Shown: piece after piece, positions 16,451 to 26,124 of the stretch
Numbering within the stretch: the first letter of the stretch is position 1
Layout of the letters: every line of letters begins with the position of its first letter
Source: Pseudonocardia sp. TRM90224
GTDB taxonomy: Bacteria > Actinomycetota > Actinomycetes > Mycobacteriales > Pseudonocardiaceae
Assembly: GCF_021245725.1 (NCBI RefSeq)
Contig: NZ_JAJGSX010000019.1
Location: 122,746-186,745, forward strand
Reading direction: 5' to 3'
Length of the DNA stretch: 64,000 bases
The notes under the pieces: generated by a model
Told to the model about the DNA's origin: nothing
Database searches by the model: none
Seen by the model: only the letters and a program-made list of their open reading frames with translations
Program-made: the position numbers and the translations under genes

Positions 16451-16550
16451 GTGACCACCGTACGAGTCGGGACCGTCAGGCTCCATACCATTGACGGGCT
16501 GACTGACCGGCCCGACCACGCCAGGCGGCCGGCGCGCCCAGGCTTCGACG

Positions 16551-17024
16551 ATGGCCGCACCTTCCACCACCCCGTCCGTTCCCCGCCCCCGGCCGCCCCG
16601 CGTGCGGCGCATGAACTACGAGCCGCCGACCCGGCCCACCTGGCCAATCGTCATCGCGGTCCCACCGCCGACCGCGGATGTCGTGACGGAGGTGTCCGCT
16701 GAGGAGCACGCAGCGGCACACCGGGAGCTCGCCGTCGTGATGCGACTGGCGATGGAAGTGCTCGACCGGAGAAGACCGGCGTCGCAGCTGCATCCGTTCT
16801 TCGAGCTCGACGCCCTCCACTACTGGAGGGCGCTGGCCCAGCAGCGACGCCCCCGAGCACCTGCACGTGTCAAGCGGCTCCTGGTCCAGCTACCGAGCTC
16901 CGCGGTCGTCGAGGCCACAGCGGTGTGCGTCATCGACGGTCGAATCCGTGCGCTGGCGGCACGGTTCGACCGCGCCACCGGGCCTGGCGCCCGGTGGCGA
17001 TGCACGGCCCTGCGACTCGGTTGA
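16551..17024 (+). CDS. DUF6459 family protein (Rv3235-like position)
   Basis: A 157-residue conserved actinobacterial protein. After an unstructured basic, Pro-rich N-terminus (1-45), a helical region (about 46-110) includes VLDRRRPASQLHPFF, and a beta-rich end contains VIDGRIRALAARFDR and closes WRCTALRLG, typical of DUF6459. No signal peptide or catalytic motif was found. It converges on secA, where relatives are commonly found. The true start may be the internal Met at residue 21. Confidence 0.65.
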   Translation: MAAPSTTPSVPRPRPPRVRRMNYEPPTRPTWPIVIAVPPPTADVVTEVSAEEHAAAHRELAVVMRLAMEVLDRRRPASQLHPFFELDALHYWRALAQQRRPRAPARVKRLLVQLPSSAVVEATAVCVIDGRIRALAARFDRATGPGARWRCTALRLG

Positions 17025-17065
17025 AGCGGGCCGGTCGGGTCAGGGTCTGGCCTGATGGCCTGCGC

Positions 17066-19984
17066 TCAGGGACGTGCCGCTGTCGGCGAACCGTGGCACT
17101 GCTTGTACTTACGGCCCGACCCGCAAGGGCACGGCCGGTTGCGCGACGGCTGCTGCGCGGCACGGTTTCCCCCGCCCTCCGCGCGCTGCCCACCGTTGCC
17201 CGACCGCGAGCGCGTGGCGCTGCCATCCTCAGCCGGCCCGCTGTAGCTCAGATCCGACGGCGCGGAACCGCGGTAAGCAGCCGGCAGAACGCTCTGCTGC
17301 TCGGCCTGAGGCGTGACAGCCGCGTGCCTACCGGTCGACGAAACCGCGTCCTCGGGCCGCCGCTCCTTGCGCATGGCGGGCCGTTCCGCCGCCGCCGGCG
17401 CCTGGGCCGGAGCAGGCTGAACCGGAACCTGCTGCGTCGGCGCCTCCTGCGGAGGCGGCTCCGCAGCCTGCACCCGCACGTTGAACAGGTGGCCGACGGT
17501 CTCCTCCTTGATGCCCTCGAGCATCGCGCTGAACATGTCGTAGCCCTCGCGCTGGTACTCGATCAGCGGGTCGCGCTGCGCCATCGCACGCAGCCCGATG
17601 CCCTCCTTGAGGTAGTCCATCTCGTAGAGGTGCTCACGCCACTTGCGGTCCATGACCTGCAGGAGGACCTGCCGTTCGAGCTCACGCATCCCGCCTTGCG
17701 CGCCGATGATCTCGTCGATCTCGGCCTCGCGCGCGGCGTAGGCGTCCCTGGCGTCGCCGAGAACTGCGTCCGCGAGCACGTCACGGGTGAGGTCGCTCGT
17801 GTCGATGTCGGCATCGTCGACGTCGTCACCGGCGAGCTCCTGCCATCTGAACCCGACGGGGTACAGGGTCCCGAGCGCCGTCCACAACTTGTCGAGGTCC
17901 CAGTCCTCCGCGTAACCCTCGGACGTCGCGCCGTCGACGTAGGCGTTGACGACGTCCTCGAGCATGTTCGCGATCTGCTGCTGGATGTTCTCGCCGGCGA
18001 GCACCATCCTGCGCTCGTCATAGATGACGGTGCGCTGCTTGTTGAGGACCTCATCGTACTTCAGAACGTTCTTGCGGATCTCGAAGTTCTGCTGCTCGAC
18101 CTGCGTCTGCGCACTGCGAACAGCCTTCGTCACGACGCCGGCCTCGATCGGGACGTCATCCGGAACCCGCATCCGGACCATGATCGACTCGATCATCTGG
18201 CCGTTGAACCGGCGCATGAGTTCGTCACCGAGCGACAGGTAGAACCGGGACTCACCCGGGTCGCCCTGGCGTCCGGAACGTCCACGCAGCTGGTTGTCGA
18301 TGCGACGGGACTCGTGGCGCTCGGTGCCGAGGACATACAGCCCGCCGGCGTTCCTGACCTCCTCGGCCTCCGCGGCGACGTGTTCCGTCATCATCGCGAG
18401 GACGCCGTCCCACGCCGCCTCGTAGTCCTCGCGCGTAGTGACAGGATCGAGACCACGTGCACGCAGGTCGAGGTCAGCGAGGAACTCGGGGTTCCCGCCG
18501 AGCACGATGTCGGTACCTCGACCCGCCATGTTCGTCGCGACCGTCACCGCGCCGGCGTGGCCGGCCTGCGCGACGATCGCGGCTTCCCGTTCGTGGTGCT
18601 TCGCATTGAGCACCTCGTGCGGGACCTGGAGGCGAACGAGCAGCTTCGACAGGTACTCGGACTTCTCGACGCTGGTGGTGCCGACGAGCACGGGCTGACC
18701 CGCCCGGTGGTGCTCCGCGATGTCGGCGGCGACCGCGGCGAACTTCGCCTCTTCCGTCTTGTAGATGAGGTCGGACTGGTCCTTGCGGACCATCGGACGG
18801 TTCGTCGGGATCGGCACGACACCGAGCTTGTAGATCTGGTGCAGTTCCGCCGCCTCGGTCTGCGCCGTTCCGGTCATCCCGGAAAGCTTCTTGTAGAGGC
18901 GGAAGTAGTTCTGCAGGGTGATGGTGGCAAGCGTCTGGTTCTCCGCCTGCACCTCCACCCCTTCCTTGGCCTCGATGGCCTGGTGCATGCCCTCGTTGTA
19001 GCGACGGCCGGGCAGGACACGCCCCGTGAACTCGTCGACGATGAGGACCTGCCCGTCGCGGACGATGTAGTCCTTGTCCTTCTTGAACAGCTCCTTGACC
19101 TTCAGAGCGTTGTTCAAGTAACCGACGAGCGGGGTGTTCGCCGCCTCGTAGAGGTTGTCGATGCCGAGCTGGTCCTCAACGAACGTCACGCCTTCCTCGG
19201 TGACGCCAACGGTCCGCTTCCGCTCGTCGACCTCGTAGTGGAAGTCGCGCTTGAGCAGGGGCGCCATCCGCGCGAACTCCTGGTACCAGCGGGCACTCTG
19301 CTCAGCGGGACCGGAGATGATCAGCGGTGTGCGCGCCTCGTCGATCAGGATCGAGTCGGCCTCGTCGACCACGGCGAAGTTGTGCCCGCGCTGCACCATG
19401 TCGGCCTTGTTCCAGGCCATGTTGTCGCGGAGGTAGTCGAAGCCGAACTCGTTGTTCGTGCCGTAGGTGATGTCGGCGGCGTACTGCTCACGACGCTCCG
19501 CGGGCGGCATCTCCGAAAGGATCACACCGACGGTGAGCCCCAGGAAGCGGTGGACGCGGCCCATCTTCTCGGCGTCGCGCTTCGCCAGGTAGTCGTTGAC
19601 GGTGACGAGGTGGACACCTTCGCCGGTGATCGCGTTGAGGTACGCGGCCAAAACGGAGGTCAGGGTCTTACCCTCACCCGTTTTCATCTCCGCGATGTTG
19701 CCGAGGTGCAGCGCCGCGCCACCCATCAGCTGAACCTTGAAGGGCCGCTGTCCCAGCGTGCGCCGCGCGGCCTCGCGGACGGTCGCGAAGGCCTCGAACA
19801 TGAGGTCGTCGAGCGACTCACCGTCGTCGTAGCGCTGCCGGAACTCCTCGGTCATGCCGCGCAACGCCTCGTCGCTGAGCTTCCGGAACTCCGGCTCCAG
19901 CTTGTCGATCTGCGTTGCGTAGCCGGCCAGCTGCTTCACCAGCTTCGTCTCACCAGCACGGAGCAGACGGTTCAGAAGCGGCAC
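17066..19984 (-). CDS. secA: Preprotein translocase ATPase SecA
   Basis: The motor ATPase that pushes unfolded preproteins through SecYEG at the membrane. The 972-residue protein has the Walker A GEGKT (103-107), DEAD-type VVDEADSILIDEART, the preprotein cross-linking and helical wing regions, and IGRSGRQGDPGESRF-like motif VI (RGRSGRQGDPGESRF). The C-terminal zinc tail CPCGSGRKYKQCH binds SecB or ribosome-like partners in other bacteria. The length and motifs fit the housekeeping SecA1. Start GTG at 19984 with GAGG upstream. It follows hpf at a distance of about 180 bases with a terminator between. Confidence 0.97.
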   Translation of the reverse strand: MPLLNRLLRAGETKLVKQLAGYATQIDKLEPEFRKLSDEALRGMTEEFRQRYDDGESLDDLMFEAFATVREAARRTLGQRPFKVQLMGGAALHLGNIAEMKTGEGKTLTSVLAAYLNAITGEGVHLVTVNDYLAKRDAEKMGRVHRFLGLTVGVILSEMPPAERREQYAADITYGTNNEFGFDYLRDNMAWNKADMVQRGHNFAVVDEADSILIDEARTPLIISGPAEQSARWYQEFARMAPLLKRDFHYEVDERKRTVGVTEEGVTFVEDQLGIDNLYEAANTPLVGYLNNALKVKELFKKDKDYIVRDGQVLIVDEFTGRVLPGRRYNEGMHQAIEAKEGVEVQAENQTLATITLQNYFRLYKKLSGMTGTAQTEAAELHQIYKLGVVPIPTNRPMVRKDQSDLIYKTEEAKFAAVAADIAEHHRAGQPVLVGTTSVEKSEYLSKLLVRLQVPHEVLNAKHHEREAAIVAQAGHAGAVTVATNMAGRGTDIVLGGNPEFLADLDLRARGLDPVTTREDYEAAWDGVLAMMTEHVAAEAEEVRNAGGLYVLGTERHESRRIDNQLRGRSGRQGDPGESRFYLSLGDELMRRFNGQMIESIMVRMRVPDDVPIEAGVVTKAVRSAQTQVEQQNFEIRKNVLKYDEVLNKQRTVIYDERRMVLAGENIQQQIANMLEDVVNAYVDGATSEGYAEDWDLDKLWTALGTLYPVGFRWQELAGDDVDDADIDTSDLTRDVLADAVLGDARDAYAAREAEIDEIIGAQGGMRELERQVLLQVMDRKWREHLYEMDYLKEGIGLRAMAQRDPLIEYQREGYDMFSAMLEGIKEETVGHLFNVRVQAAEPPPQEAPTQQVPVQPAPAQAPAAAERPAMRKERRPEDAVSSTGRHAAVTPQAEQQSVLPAAYRGSAPSDLSYSGPAEDGSATRSRSGNGGQRAEGGGNRAAQQPSRNRPCPCGSGRKYKQCHGSPTAARP

Positions 19985-20104
19985 GGGTCGACCTCATTCA
20001 CGATCGCTGTCAGGTATGTCGGTGGACGCCACAGCACACCACGCGACGGCACGTTGCCGTCCCAGGGTAGCGAAGCACCACTCTCCTTACGTCACAACGC
20101 CGAA

Positions 20105-20142
20105 GGGGCGGCAACCGTTCCGCTAGGAACGATCGCCGCCCC
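20105..20142 (-). terminator. Terminator after hpf
   Basis: GGGGCGGC (20105-20112) pairs with GCCGCCCC (20135-20142), and an inner GTTCC/GGAAC stem pairs across a four-base loop. It lies between hpf and the downstream secA on the same strand. Confidence 0.75.
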
Positions 20143-20165
20143 GGGTCGGGTCGGTGTGGGCGCAG

Positions 20166-20789
20166 CTACCGAGCGAGCCGGATCACGCCGTAGTCGTAAC
20201 CCTTCCGCCGGTAGACGACGGATGGCTCACCGCTCTCCACATCGGCGAACAGATAGAAGTCGTGACCGACGAGCTCCATGCGCGACAAGGCGTCGTCGAT
20301 GCTCATCGGGTCGGCGGTGTGCACCTTGCGACGGACGACACGGCCGGGCAGCGGCTCGTCGGCTGGCAGGTACTCGTCGTGAGCGCGCGGGCCAGGTATG
20401 TCGACGTCGATGTCCTCGATCGGCGGCGCCTCGTCGAGGACCGCGGTGGCGGACCCCCTGCCGGCCATGACCCTTGCGCGCCGACCGGTGATGCGGCGAC
20501 GGTCGTGGGTGCGGCGCAGGCGCGCCTCGAGCTTGGCAACGGCGGCGTCGAGCGCCGCGTAGAAGTCCTGTGCACAGGCTTCGGCACGTGCGGCGGGACC
20601 GCAGCCACGCCCCGTGATCTCGACGCGTTGGCAGTTCTTCAACTGCCGTCGGTTTCGCTCGTGAAAGAGCTCGACTTCCATGCCGACGATCTTGTGGTCG
20701 TATCGCTCGAGACGAGCGACCTTCTCGGCGACATGGACCCGGAAGTGCTCCGGAACCTCGACGTTACGGCCGGTGACGACGATCTCCAC
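20166..20789 (-). CDS. hpf: Long-form ribosome hibernation promoting factor
   Basis: A 207-residue long HPF, which dimerises 70S ribosomes into inactive 100S particles in stationary phase or stress. The N-terminal domain (about 1-105) has the HPF/YfiA fold with MEIVVTGRNVEVPEHFR and YAALDAAVAKLEARLRR. The C-terminal dimerisation domain (about 150-207) has DPMSIDDALSRMELVGHDFYLF. A GTG start is preceded by AGGGAAG. In mycobacteria the same gene lies next to secA1. Confidence 0.92.
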   Translation of the reverse strand: MEIVVTGRNVEVPEHFRVHVAEKVARLERYDHKIVGMEVELFHERNRRQLKNCQRVEITGRGCGPAARAEACAQDFYAALDAAVAKLEARLRRTHDRRRITGRRARVMAGRGSATAVLDEAPPIEDIDVDIPGPRAHDEYLPADEPLPGRVVRRKVHTADPMSIDDALSRMELVGHDFYLFADVESGEPSVVYRRKGYDYGVIRLAR

Positions 20790-20888
20790 GCAGACTTCCC
20801 TCGCTTTCAGCGTCGGGTTGGCGTTGCAGACTGCGCCCGGGGACTCCCACCCCCGCGCGCTCGATCGATTCCTCCTGATCAGAAGCCC

Positions 20889-21716
20889 TCAGATTGGGCG
20901 CTGCGGATGCCGAGCACCGTAACCTGCATCACGGATCGACAACAGCCCCTTGAGCCCACTGACCCCGACCTGGGTGGATGCGCTGAACGACATACCGATG
21001 TCGCTCGAACTTCGGTAGGATTCCACGCTGGCTTCATGATCGTCCTTGCCTTGGGTGGCATCGCAGAGGACGAGCGCCCTCTGCACACCGATGCCAACGG
21101 TCTCTAGCGCGGCACGACATGCCCGCAGCGTCGCCCCCGTCGTCACCACGTCGTCGACGAGGACGATCTCGGCCCCTTCAGGCGGCCGTTTGCCGGCCCT
21201 GACCACGATTCGCCCCTCGAGGTTCGCAGCGCGTTCTGCCGCGTCGAGCCCTACCGAGTCGCGCACGCCACGACCGAGCCGCAGCATGTCGGCGACCATG
21301 ACCCCGCGATGCTCCGCAGCCATGCGCCGACACAGCCGCAGCATGTGGTCCCCACCTCGCTTGCGTGCGGCACTTCGTCGCGACGGCGCAGGCACCAGCC
21401 AGATGCCCTGCTCCGCGACGCCGTCCGTTGCAGCGTCCAGCTGCTCGGCCATGAGGGCTGCCAGAGGACGCACGATGTCGCGCCTCCCCCGCTCCTTGAA
21501 ACGCAGCAGCGCAAGACGCAGCGGCCCGCTGTAGTGCCCGACGGCCCGGACGGACAGGTCTCGCGGAGCAACGGGCCACACCGGGCTCCGCACCTGCAGT
21601 ACGCAACGCGCACACCAGTCGATCCCGGGCTCGTCGCATCCCGCGCACTCGATCGGCAACAGCAGATCGAGGAGCGCGAGCACGTACTCGGACAGGGTCG
21701 GACCGCGACGGGGCAT
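20889..21716 (-). CDS. comF: ComF-family phosphoribosyltransferase-like protein
   Basis: A 275-residue ComF protein. An N-terminal zinc finger uses CAGCDEPG and WCARC; the C-terminal domain has the phosphoribosyltransferase signature EIVLVDDVVTTGATL. In naturally competent bacteria ComF helps bring single-stranded DNA into the cell, but most actinobacterial members have no tested role. ATG at 21716 is chosen because the conserved region begins there. The last 45 residues are Ser/Gly-rich and not conserved. Three DnaA-box-like sequences lie 50-90 bases upstream. Confidence 0.85.
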   Translation of the reverse strand: MPRRGPTLSEYVLALLDLLLPIECAGCDEPGIDWCARCVLQVRSPVWPVAPRDLSVRAVGHYSGPLRLALLRFKERGRRDIVRPLAALMAEQLDAATDGVAEQGIWLVPAPSRRSAARKRGGDHMLRLCRRMAAEHRGVMVADMLRLGRGVRDSVGLDAAERAANLEGRIVVRAGKRPPEGAEIVLVDDVVTTGATLRACRAALETVGIGVQRALVLCDATQGKDDHEASVESYRSSSDIGMSFSASTQVGVSGLKGLLSIRDAGYGARHPQRPI

Positions 21717-21765
21717 ACGACCATGGTCGGCGAGCTTCTCGATCGACGCGGCAGGGTGAGCCAAG

Positions 21766-21806
21766 TTATCCACATCCCACACGGCTCATCCACATGCTGT
21801 GGATAA
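21766..21806. promoter_or_regulatory. Cluster of three DnaA-box-like sequences
   Basis: TTATCCACA occurs at 21766-21774, TCATCCACA (one mismatch) at 21786-21794, and the inverse TGTGGATAA at 21798-21806. Two of the three match the DnaA box exactly. The last two also form an inverted repeat. They sit in the 99 bp gap between lpqB and comF. This could be a DnaA-controlled promoter for comF or a DnaA titration site; it is too small for an origin. Confidence 0.6.
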
Positions 21807-21815
21807 GTGTCGCAG

Positions 21816-23564
21816 TCAGCCGGGATAGAGCGGAACGGCGTCACGGGCGTTCCCGAGGACCTGTCGCCAGGCATCCTGTTCTCCGCCGGAAAAGCTCCAG
21901 ATCCCAGAGTCATCGGTGACCAGCATGGATCGGTTCGGTACAGCAGCGATCGCCTTGAACGGCGGCGTGAGGTTGTTCCTGATGACCGGTGTGTCTTGCA
22001 GCCCGTCGGCCGCCACCTGTACCACCGCCGCCTCCGGCCCACCGGTGATGGCGACCAGGGAGTCCGAGGCACGCCAGTCGACCCCGACGACCGTTCCCAG
22101 CGCGGGGGGCAGTACTCGGACGTTCCGGATCGCGACTTCGCCGTCGACACTGCGGGCGACAGCCGCGGAGTAGAGACGACCCGCAACCACGGCGGCGACC
22201 CGCATCCCGTCCCGTGACAGCCGCATGTCGGTTATCCGCCCGTGCGTTGTGAGCTCGTCGGCGTTCACCCGGTCCGTACGGACAACTCCTGCGTTGTCGA
22301 GAACGACGCGGGCGACGGTGCTCGAATCGAGGACGGTCCACACCTCGTTCCCGGTCGGCGTCCACGTAGGCCTCGACATCGTCGACGGGTTCAGCGCCAC
22401 CGGCTCGATGCGGCCGCCCTCGGCGATGCCGCCGAGTAGCAGCGTTCGGCTGGGTGGGGTGCTGATGACAACAGCGAGACGCTGCCCGTCGAGCGAAGAC
22501 GCGGCCGATTCCGCGAAGTACGACCCGTTGCCGAAAGCTCCGGGCAGCACCGAGCCAGGCACCGGAGCGTTCAGATCACCGACCTTGCCGCCGGTCACGA
22601 CCAGAGCGGGCACGTCCGCTCGCGGCTGTGTTTCGGCGGACAGAGCCGCGACATCATCGCGTGTCCATTCCGTCTTCCCCGGCACCAGCGGCTCACCGTC
22701 GACGAGCAGTCGCACCCTCGCCACATTGACCTCGGCAAGCGACAGCACAACCTGCGCCGCGAGCAGTCTTCGCTCATCGTCGTTGAGCTCACCGGTCCGC
22801 GTGAGATCGACGACATGAGCGTTGTCGGGGCCTACAGCGACGTTGGAGCGCAGCCGAACCCCTTGTGCGAACTGTGTGGTCGCTGCTCCTTGCAACGCCC
22901 CCGACGGCCCAGCAAGCAACAGGTCCATCACCCTGGCCGCCTGGGCCCGAGCCGGAACGGCCGGGATGTAGCGGATGTCGGGGACCACGAGTCTCCGCGT
23001 GGGATCGACGAACCATGTCCTGACAGCCCGGTAGTTGTCCTTGAAGATCAGGAGGGGGATCACGACACCCGCGGGCAACGCCGATATCCGCCACTGGCCG
23101 TCGCGCTGAACGACGTCGACGTCCGCGACGAAGTCCTGCCGAGCAGGTTCGAAGGAGCCGGACGACGTGACGCGGCCGATCTGGTTGCCGCGGATCCGGA
23201 TGGTGATCGTCGGCGTGGCATCAGGATCGCGGACGCCCGGTGGCCCGCTCGGAGCGGGGATCGTGTCGATCTGGCCATCGAGGACGGTCACGCTCGCCGT
23301 GTCGTCCCAGGACTGCGCCTCTGACGTGAGGAAACGCCGCGCAACGCCATGATTGTCGGTGCTGCTGCCCGAAGCCGTGACGAAGTCGCGAACCAGATCG
23401 AGCGGGTTGCTGTCAGCGGCCGGGCCGGGAGGCGGTGCGGCGTCCTCGCCGTCGCTGATCCGTCGGATGACCTCGACGGGCGAACTCTCCGGCACGCTCG
23501 CACACCCCGCCGCGCTGGCGACGATCAGCAAGAGGACTACAGCTCTCGCCGCACGCCCTCTCAT
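21816..23564 (-). CDS. lpqB: Lipoprotein LpqB, MtrAB-associated
   Basis: A 582-residue lipoprotein with signal peptide ending ASAAGC (Cys21). A GerMN domain (roughly 190-310) precedes a C-terminal beta-propeller-like region (about 320-580). In mycobacteria LpqB binds the outer domain of MtrB and tunes signalling to MtrA during cell division and envelope maintenance. Its ATG overlaps the mtrB stop (ATGA), so mtrA, mtrB and lpqB form one operon. An upstream segment (GSFEPARQDFVADVDVVQRD) is a typical family feature. Confidence 0.93.
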   Translation of the reverse strand: MRGRAARAVVLLLIVASAAGCASVPESSPVEVIRRISDGEDAAPPPGPAADSNPLDLVRDFVTASGSSTDNHGVARRFLTSEAQSWDDTASVTVLDGQIDTIPAPSGPPGVRDPDATPTITIRIRGNQIGRVTSSGSFEPARQDFVADVDVVQRDGQWRISALPAGVVIPLLIFKDNYRAVRTWFVDPTRRLVVPDIRYIPAVPARAQAARVMDLLLAGPSGALQGAATTQFAQGVRLRSNVAVGPDNAHVVDLTRTGELNDDERRLLAAQVVLSLAEVNVARVRLLVDGEPLVPGKTEWTRDDVAALSAETQPRADVPALVVTGGKVGDLNAPVPGSVLPGAFGNGSYFAESAASSLDGQRLAVVISTPPSRTLLLGGIAEGGRIEPVALNPSTMSRPTWTPTGNEVWTVLDSSTVARVVLDNAGVVRTDRVNADELTTHGRITDMRLSRDGMRVAAVVAGRLYSAAVARSVDGEVAIRNVRVLPPALGTVVGVDWRASDSLVAITGGPEAAVVQVAADGLQDTPVIRNNLTPPFKAIAAVPNRSMLVTDDSGIWSFSGGEQDAWRQVLGNARDAVPLYPG

Positions 23565-25381
23565 CTGGCACCGCCGGCGGTGACATCCCCTATCCGGTGC
23601 GGAAGCGTCGATCCCTCGACCTCCCCGCCTTGACCCCTCGCTATGGCTGACCCGCCGCTTTCGACGGGCGAGCCGAGCTCGGCGCCTTCCGCGACGGCGC
23701 GCTTCGTCGTCAGCGGCGTACCCAGCGGCGGGGTCGGCACCGAGCCGCCCGGCGCATGTTCGGGCTCTTCAGTACCCGCCGCGTCGTCAGGGCGCAGCGG
23801 CAGCGGGCTCGACTCGACCAGATCACCTGTCTCGCGTGGCAAGGTCAGCCGGAACGTCGCGCCGTGGCCCGGGCGCCCCCAAGCCTGCAACCAACCACCG
23901 TGCAGCTTTGCGTCCTCGAATGCGATCGACAGCCCGAGCCCGCTGCCGCCGCTGCGCCTGGCGCGCGACTCCTCCGCGCGCCAGAAACGATTGAAGACCA
24001 GCCCCGCCTCGCCCGGCCGCAGACCGACTCCATGGTCACGGACGAGAACCGCAACGGCCCGGTCGTCGGCGCGGAGAACGACCTGGACGGGCTGGGTCTC
24101 GCTGTGGTCCACGGCGTTCGCCACGAGGTTGCGCACGATCCGCTCGACGCGTCGGGGATCGACCTCAGCGTAGATCCCGACCGGCAGATCGAGCTCCAGA
24201 TCCGTCCCCGAGTCGGACGCGATCCCGCGCACCGCCTCCACCGCACGCTCGACGACGCCGCGCATGTCGACCCGCTCCGCGCCGAGCTCGGCAACACCTG
24301 CGTCCAGCCGGCTGATCTCCAACAGGTCAGCGAGGAGCGCCTCGAACCGATCCAGCTCCGCAACGAGGAGCTCCGAACTGCGGTGAAGCGCCGGAAGCAG
24401 GTGCTCCCTCGACGCGTAGAGCACGTCGGCCGCCATTCGAACCGTGGTGAGCGGCGTCCTCAGCTCGTGGCTGACATCCGACGTGAAACGGCGCTGGAGG
24501 GCGCCGAACTCCTCCAACTGGCGGATCTGGGTCTGGATGCTGCTCGCCATCTCGTTGTAGGACTCACCGAGCCGTGCGACTTCGTCCTCGCCCTGGACGG
24601 GCATCCGCTCGTCGAGGTGGCCGTCGGCGAACCGTTCCGCGATCTCCGCAGCCTGTCGAATCGGACGTACGACCTGGCGGGTGACGATGCTCGCGATGCC
24701 GGCAAGCAGCAAGAGGAGGATCAGTGCGCCCACGATGAGGGTGCTCTGCACGAGGCCCAAGGTGCGCTGCTCCGAGCTGAGCGGGAACAGCAGGTAGAAC
24801 TCAAGCTCGCCGTTGGCAGTGCGCACCGGTTGCCCCACGATGAGCGTGGGGACCTCGATACTTCCGTCCAAGGTGGTTGTGTACTTCCGCGACTGCGTGC
24901 CCTCGACGATGACAGCCCGCAGATCGTCCGGCACATCCGCGATGGGGCCCGACGCGATCGGTTCCTTGCCGTTGTGACCGCCGCTGGCCAGCACGGCGCG
25001 GAACTCTCCCGCCGAATGGCCGCCCTGGTCGTCCGAACTCGCGTTCGTGAGCCGGTCGAGCGCGTTGTTGAGGTTGCCGATCGCGTCCTCGCGCTCCGGA
25101 TCGACGCTGGCCAGCTCGCGTTCGATCAGGACTCGGGCGGCGTTCGCACGGTTGACGGTGTCGGCCTCCTTGGTGTCGAGCACCCGCGCCGCGATCTGCG
25201 TCTGCAGGATCAACCCCAACACGATCACCACAGCCGTCGAGAGCGCCAGCGTGCTGATCACGACGCGCAGCTGCAGCGAACGGCGCCAAACGGCATTGAA
25301 CGCCTCCGACAGCTCGACACCGAGCTGGCGAGCCTGCGCGACGCCCTGCCGGGCCCGCTCAGCGAGCGGGACAGCAGTCAT
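23561..25381 (-). CDS. mtrB: Sensor histidine kinase MtrB
   Basis: Membrane sensor kinase of the essential MtrAB system, controlling cell division and cell-wall genes. In the 606-residue form one transmembrane helix lies near 40-62 and a second near 210-235, enclosing an extracellular sensor domain; a HAMP domain follows at about 236-290. The phosphoacceptor is His305 in DVSHELRTPL, the same number as mycobacterial MtrB. The HATPase domain has NLVANAVDHS, DHGVGLRPGE and GSGLGLSIA. The C-terminal 90 residues are an unstructured Pro/Glu-rich tail. ATG at 25381 avoids overlap with mtrA. Confidence 0.94.
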   Translation of the reverse strand: MTAVPLAERARQGVAQARQLGVELSEAFNAVWRRSLQLRVVISTLALSTAVVIVLGLILQTQIAARVLDTKEADTVNRANAARVLIERELASVDPEREDAIGNLNNALDRLTNASSDDQGGHSAGEFRAVLASGGHNGKEPIASGPIADVPDDLRAVIVEGTQSRKYTTTLDGSIEVPTLIVGQPVRTANGELEFYLLFPLSSEQRTLGLVQSTLIVGALILLLLLAGIASIVTRQVVRPIRQAAEIAERFADGHLDERMPVQGEDEVARLGESYNEMASSIQTQIRQLEEFGALQRRFTSDVSHELRTPLTTVRMAADVLYASREHLLPALHRSSELLVAELDRFEALLADLLEISRLDAGVAELGAERVDMRGVVERAVEAVRGIASDSGTDLELDLPVGIYAEVDPRRVERIVRNLVANAVDHSETQPVQVVLRADDRAVAVLVRDHGVGLRPGEAGLVFNRFWRAEESRARRSGGSGLGLSIAFEDAKLHGGWLQAWGRPGHGATFRLTLPRETGDLVESSPLPLRPDDAAGTEEPEHAPGGSVPTPPLGTPLTTKRAVAEGAELGSPVESGGSAIARGQGGEVEGSTLPHRIGDVTAGGAR

Positions 25382-25391
25382 GTCCAGGCCA

Positions 25392-26069
25392 TCACGGAGG
25401 GCCGGCCTTGTACCCCACACCGCGGACCGTCAGCACGACCTCCGGGTGCTCCGGATCGCGCTCAACCTTCGACCTGAGCCGCTGGACGTGCACGTTGACC
25501 AAGCGTGTGTCGGCGGCATGGCGGTAGCCCCACACTTGCTCCAGCAGCACCTCTCGGGTGAAGACCTGGCGCGGCTTCCTGGCCAGCGCCACGAGCAGGT
25601 CGAACTCCAGCGGGGTCAGCGCGATCTGGGTGCCACCCCGTTCCACCTGGTGAGCGGGAACGTCGATGGTGACGTCGCCGATCGACAGCTGCTCCGCAGG
25701 CTCGGTCTCCGTGCGTCGAACTCTGGCGCGGATCCGCGCGACCAGCTCCTTCGGCTTGAACGGCTTGACGACGTAGTCGTCGGCACCCGACTCCAGTCCG
25801 AGCACGATGTCGACGGTGTCGCTCTTCGCAGTGAGCATCACGATCGGCACACCTGACTCGGACCGGATGGCCCGGCAGACATCGATGCCGTTCATGCCTG
25901 GGAGCATCAGGTCAAGCAGCACCACGTCCGGGCGCAGCTCTCGCACAGCCGGCAGCGCACGCGTGCCGTCGCCGACCACCGCGGTGTCGAATCCCTCACC
26001 CCGCAGCACGATCGTCAGCATCTCGGCCAACGCCGGGTCGTCATCGACCACCAGTACGCGCGACTTCAT
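25392..26069 (-). CDS. mtrA: Response regulator MtrA
   Basis: OmpR/PhoB-type regulator phosphorylated by MtrB. The 225-residue protein has a receiver domain (1-115) with acidic pocket DDD (9-11), phospho-acceptor Asp53 in LLDLMLPG and Lys102 in VVKPFKPKE, and a winged-helix output domain (about 130-225) with LTPLEFDLLVALARKPRQVF. Apart from the first few residues it closely follows mycobacterial MtrA, including the ending GVGYKAGPP. A second in-frame ATG at 26081 would add four residues. It is the first gene of mtrA-mtrB-lpqB. Confidence 0.95.
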   Translation of the reverse strand: MKSRVLVVDDDPALAEMLTIVLRGEGFDTAVVGDGTRALPAVRELRPDVVLLDLMLPGMNGIDVCRAIRSESGVPIVMLTAKSDTVDIVLGLESGADDYVVKPFKPKELVARIRARVRRTETEPAEQLSIGDVTIDVPAHQVERGGTQIALTPLEFDLLVALARKPRQVFTREVLLEQVWGYRHAADTRLVNVHVQRLRSKVERDPEHPEVVLTVRGVGYKAGPP

Positions 26070-26124
26070 GCCCGCCAGCATCCCATTACACGCGGGAGGT
26101 ACGCCCGCGAGGTGCGAGTTTCTG

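Noticed and set aside
16925..20470. A very long plus-strand open frame opposite secA and hpf
   Set aside because: It has no recognisable domain, its composition mirrors GC-rich codons of secA, and secA with hpf explain the region fully.
20790..20888. Possible SigR promoter before hpf (GGAAT present)
   Set aside because: At the required 18-base spacing the downstream triplet is TGG, not GTT, so the consensus fails.
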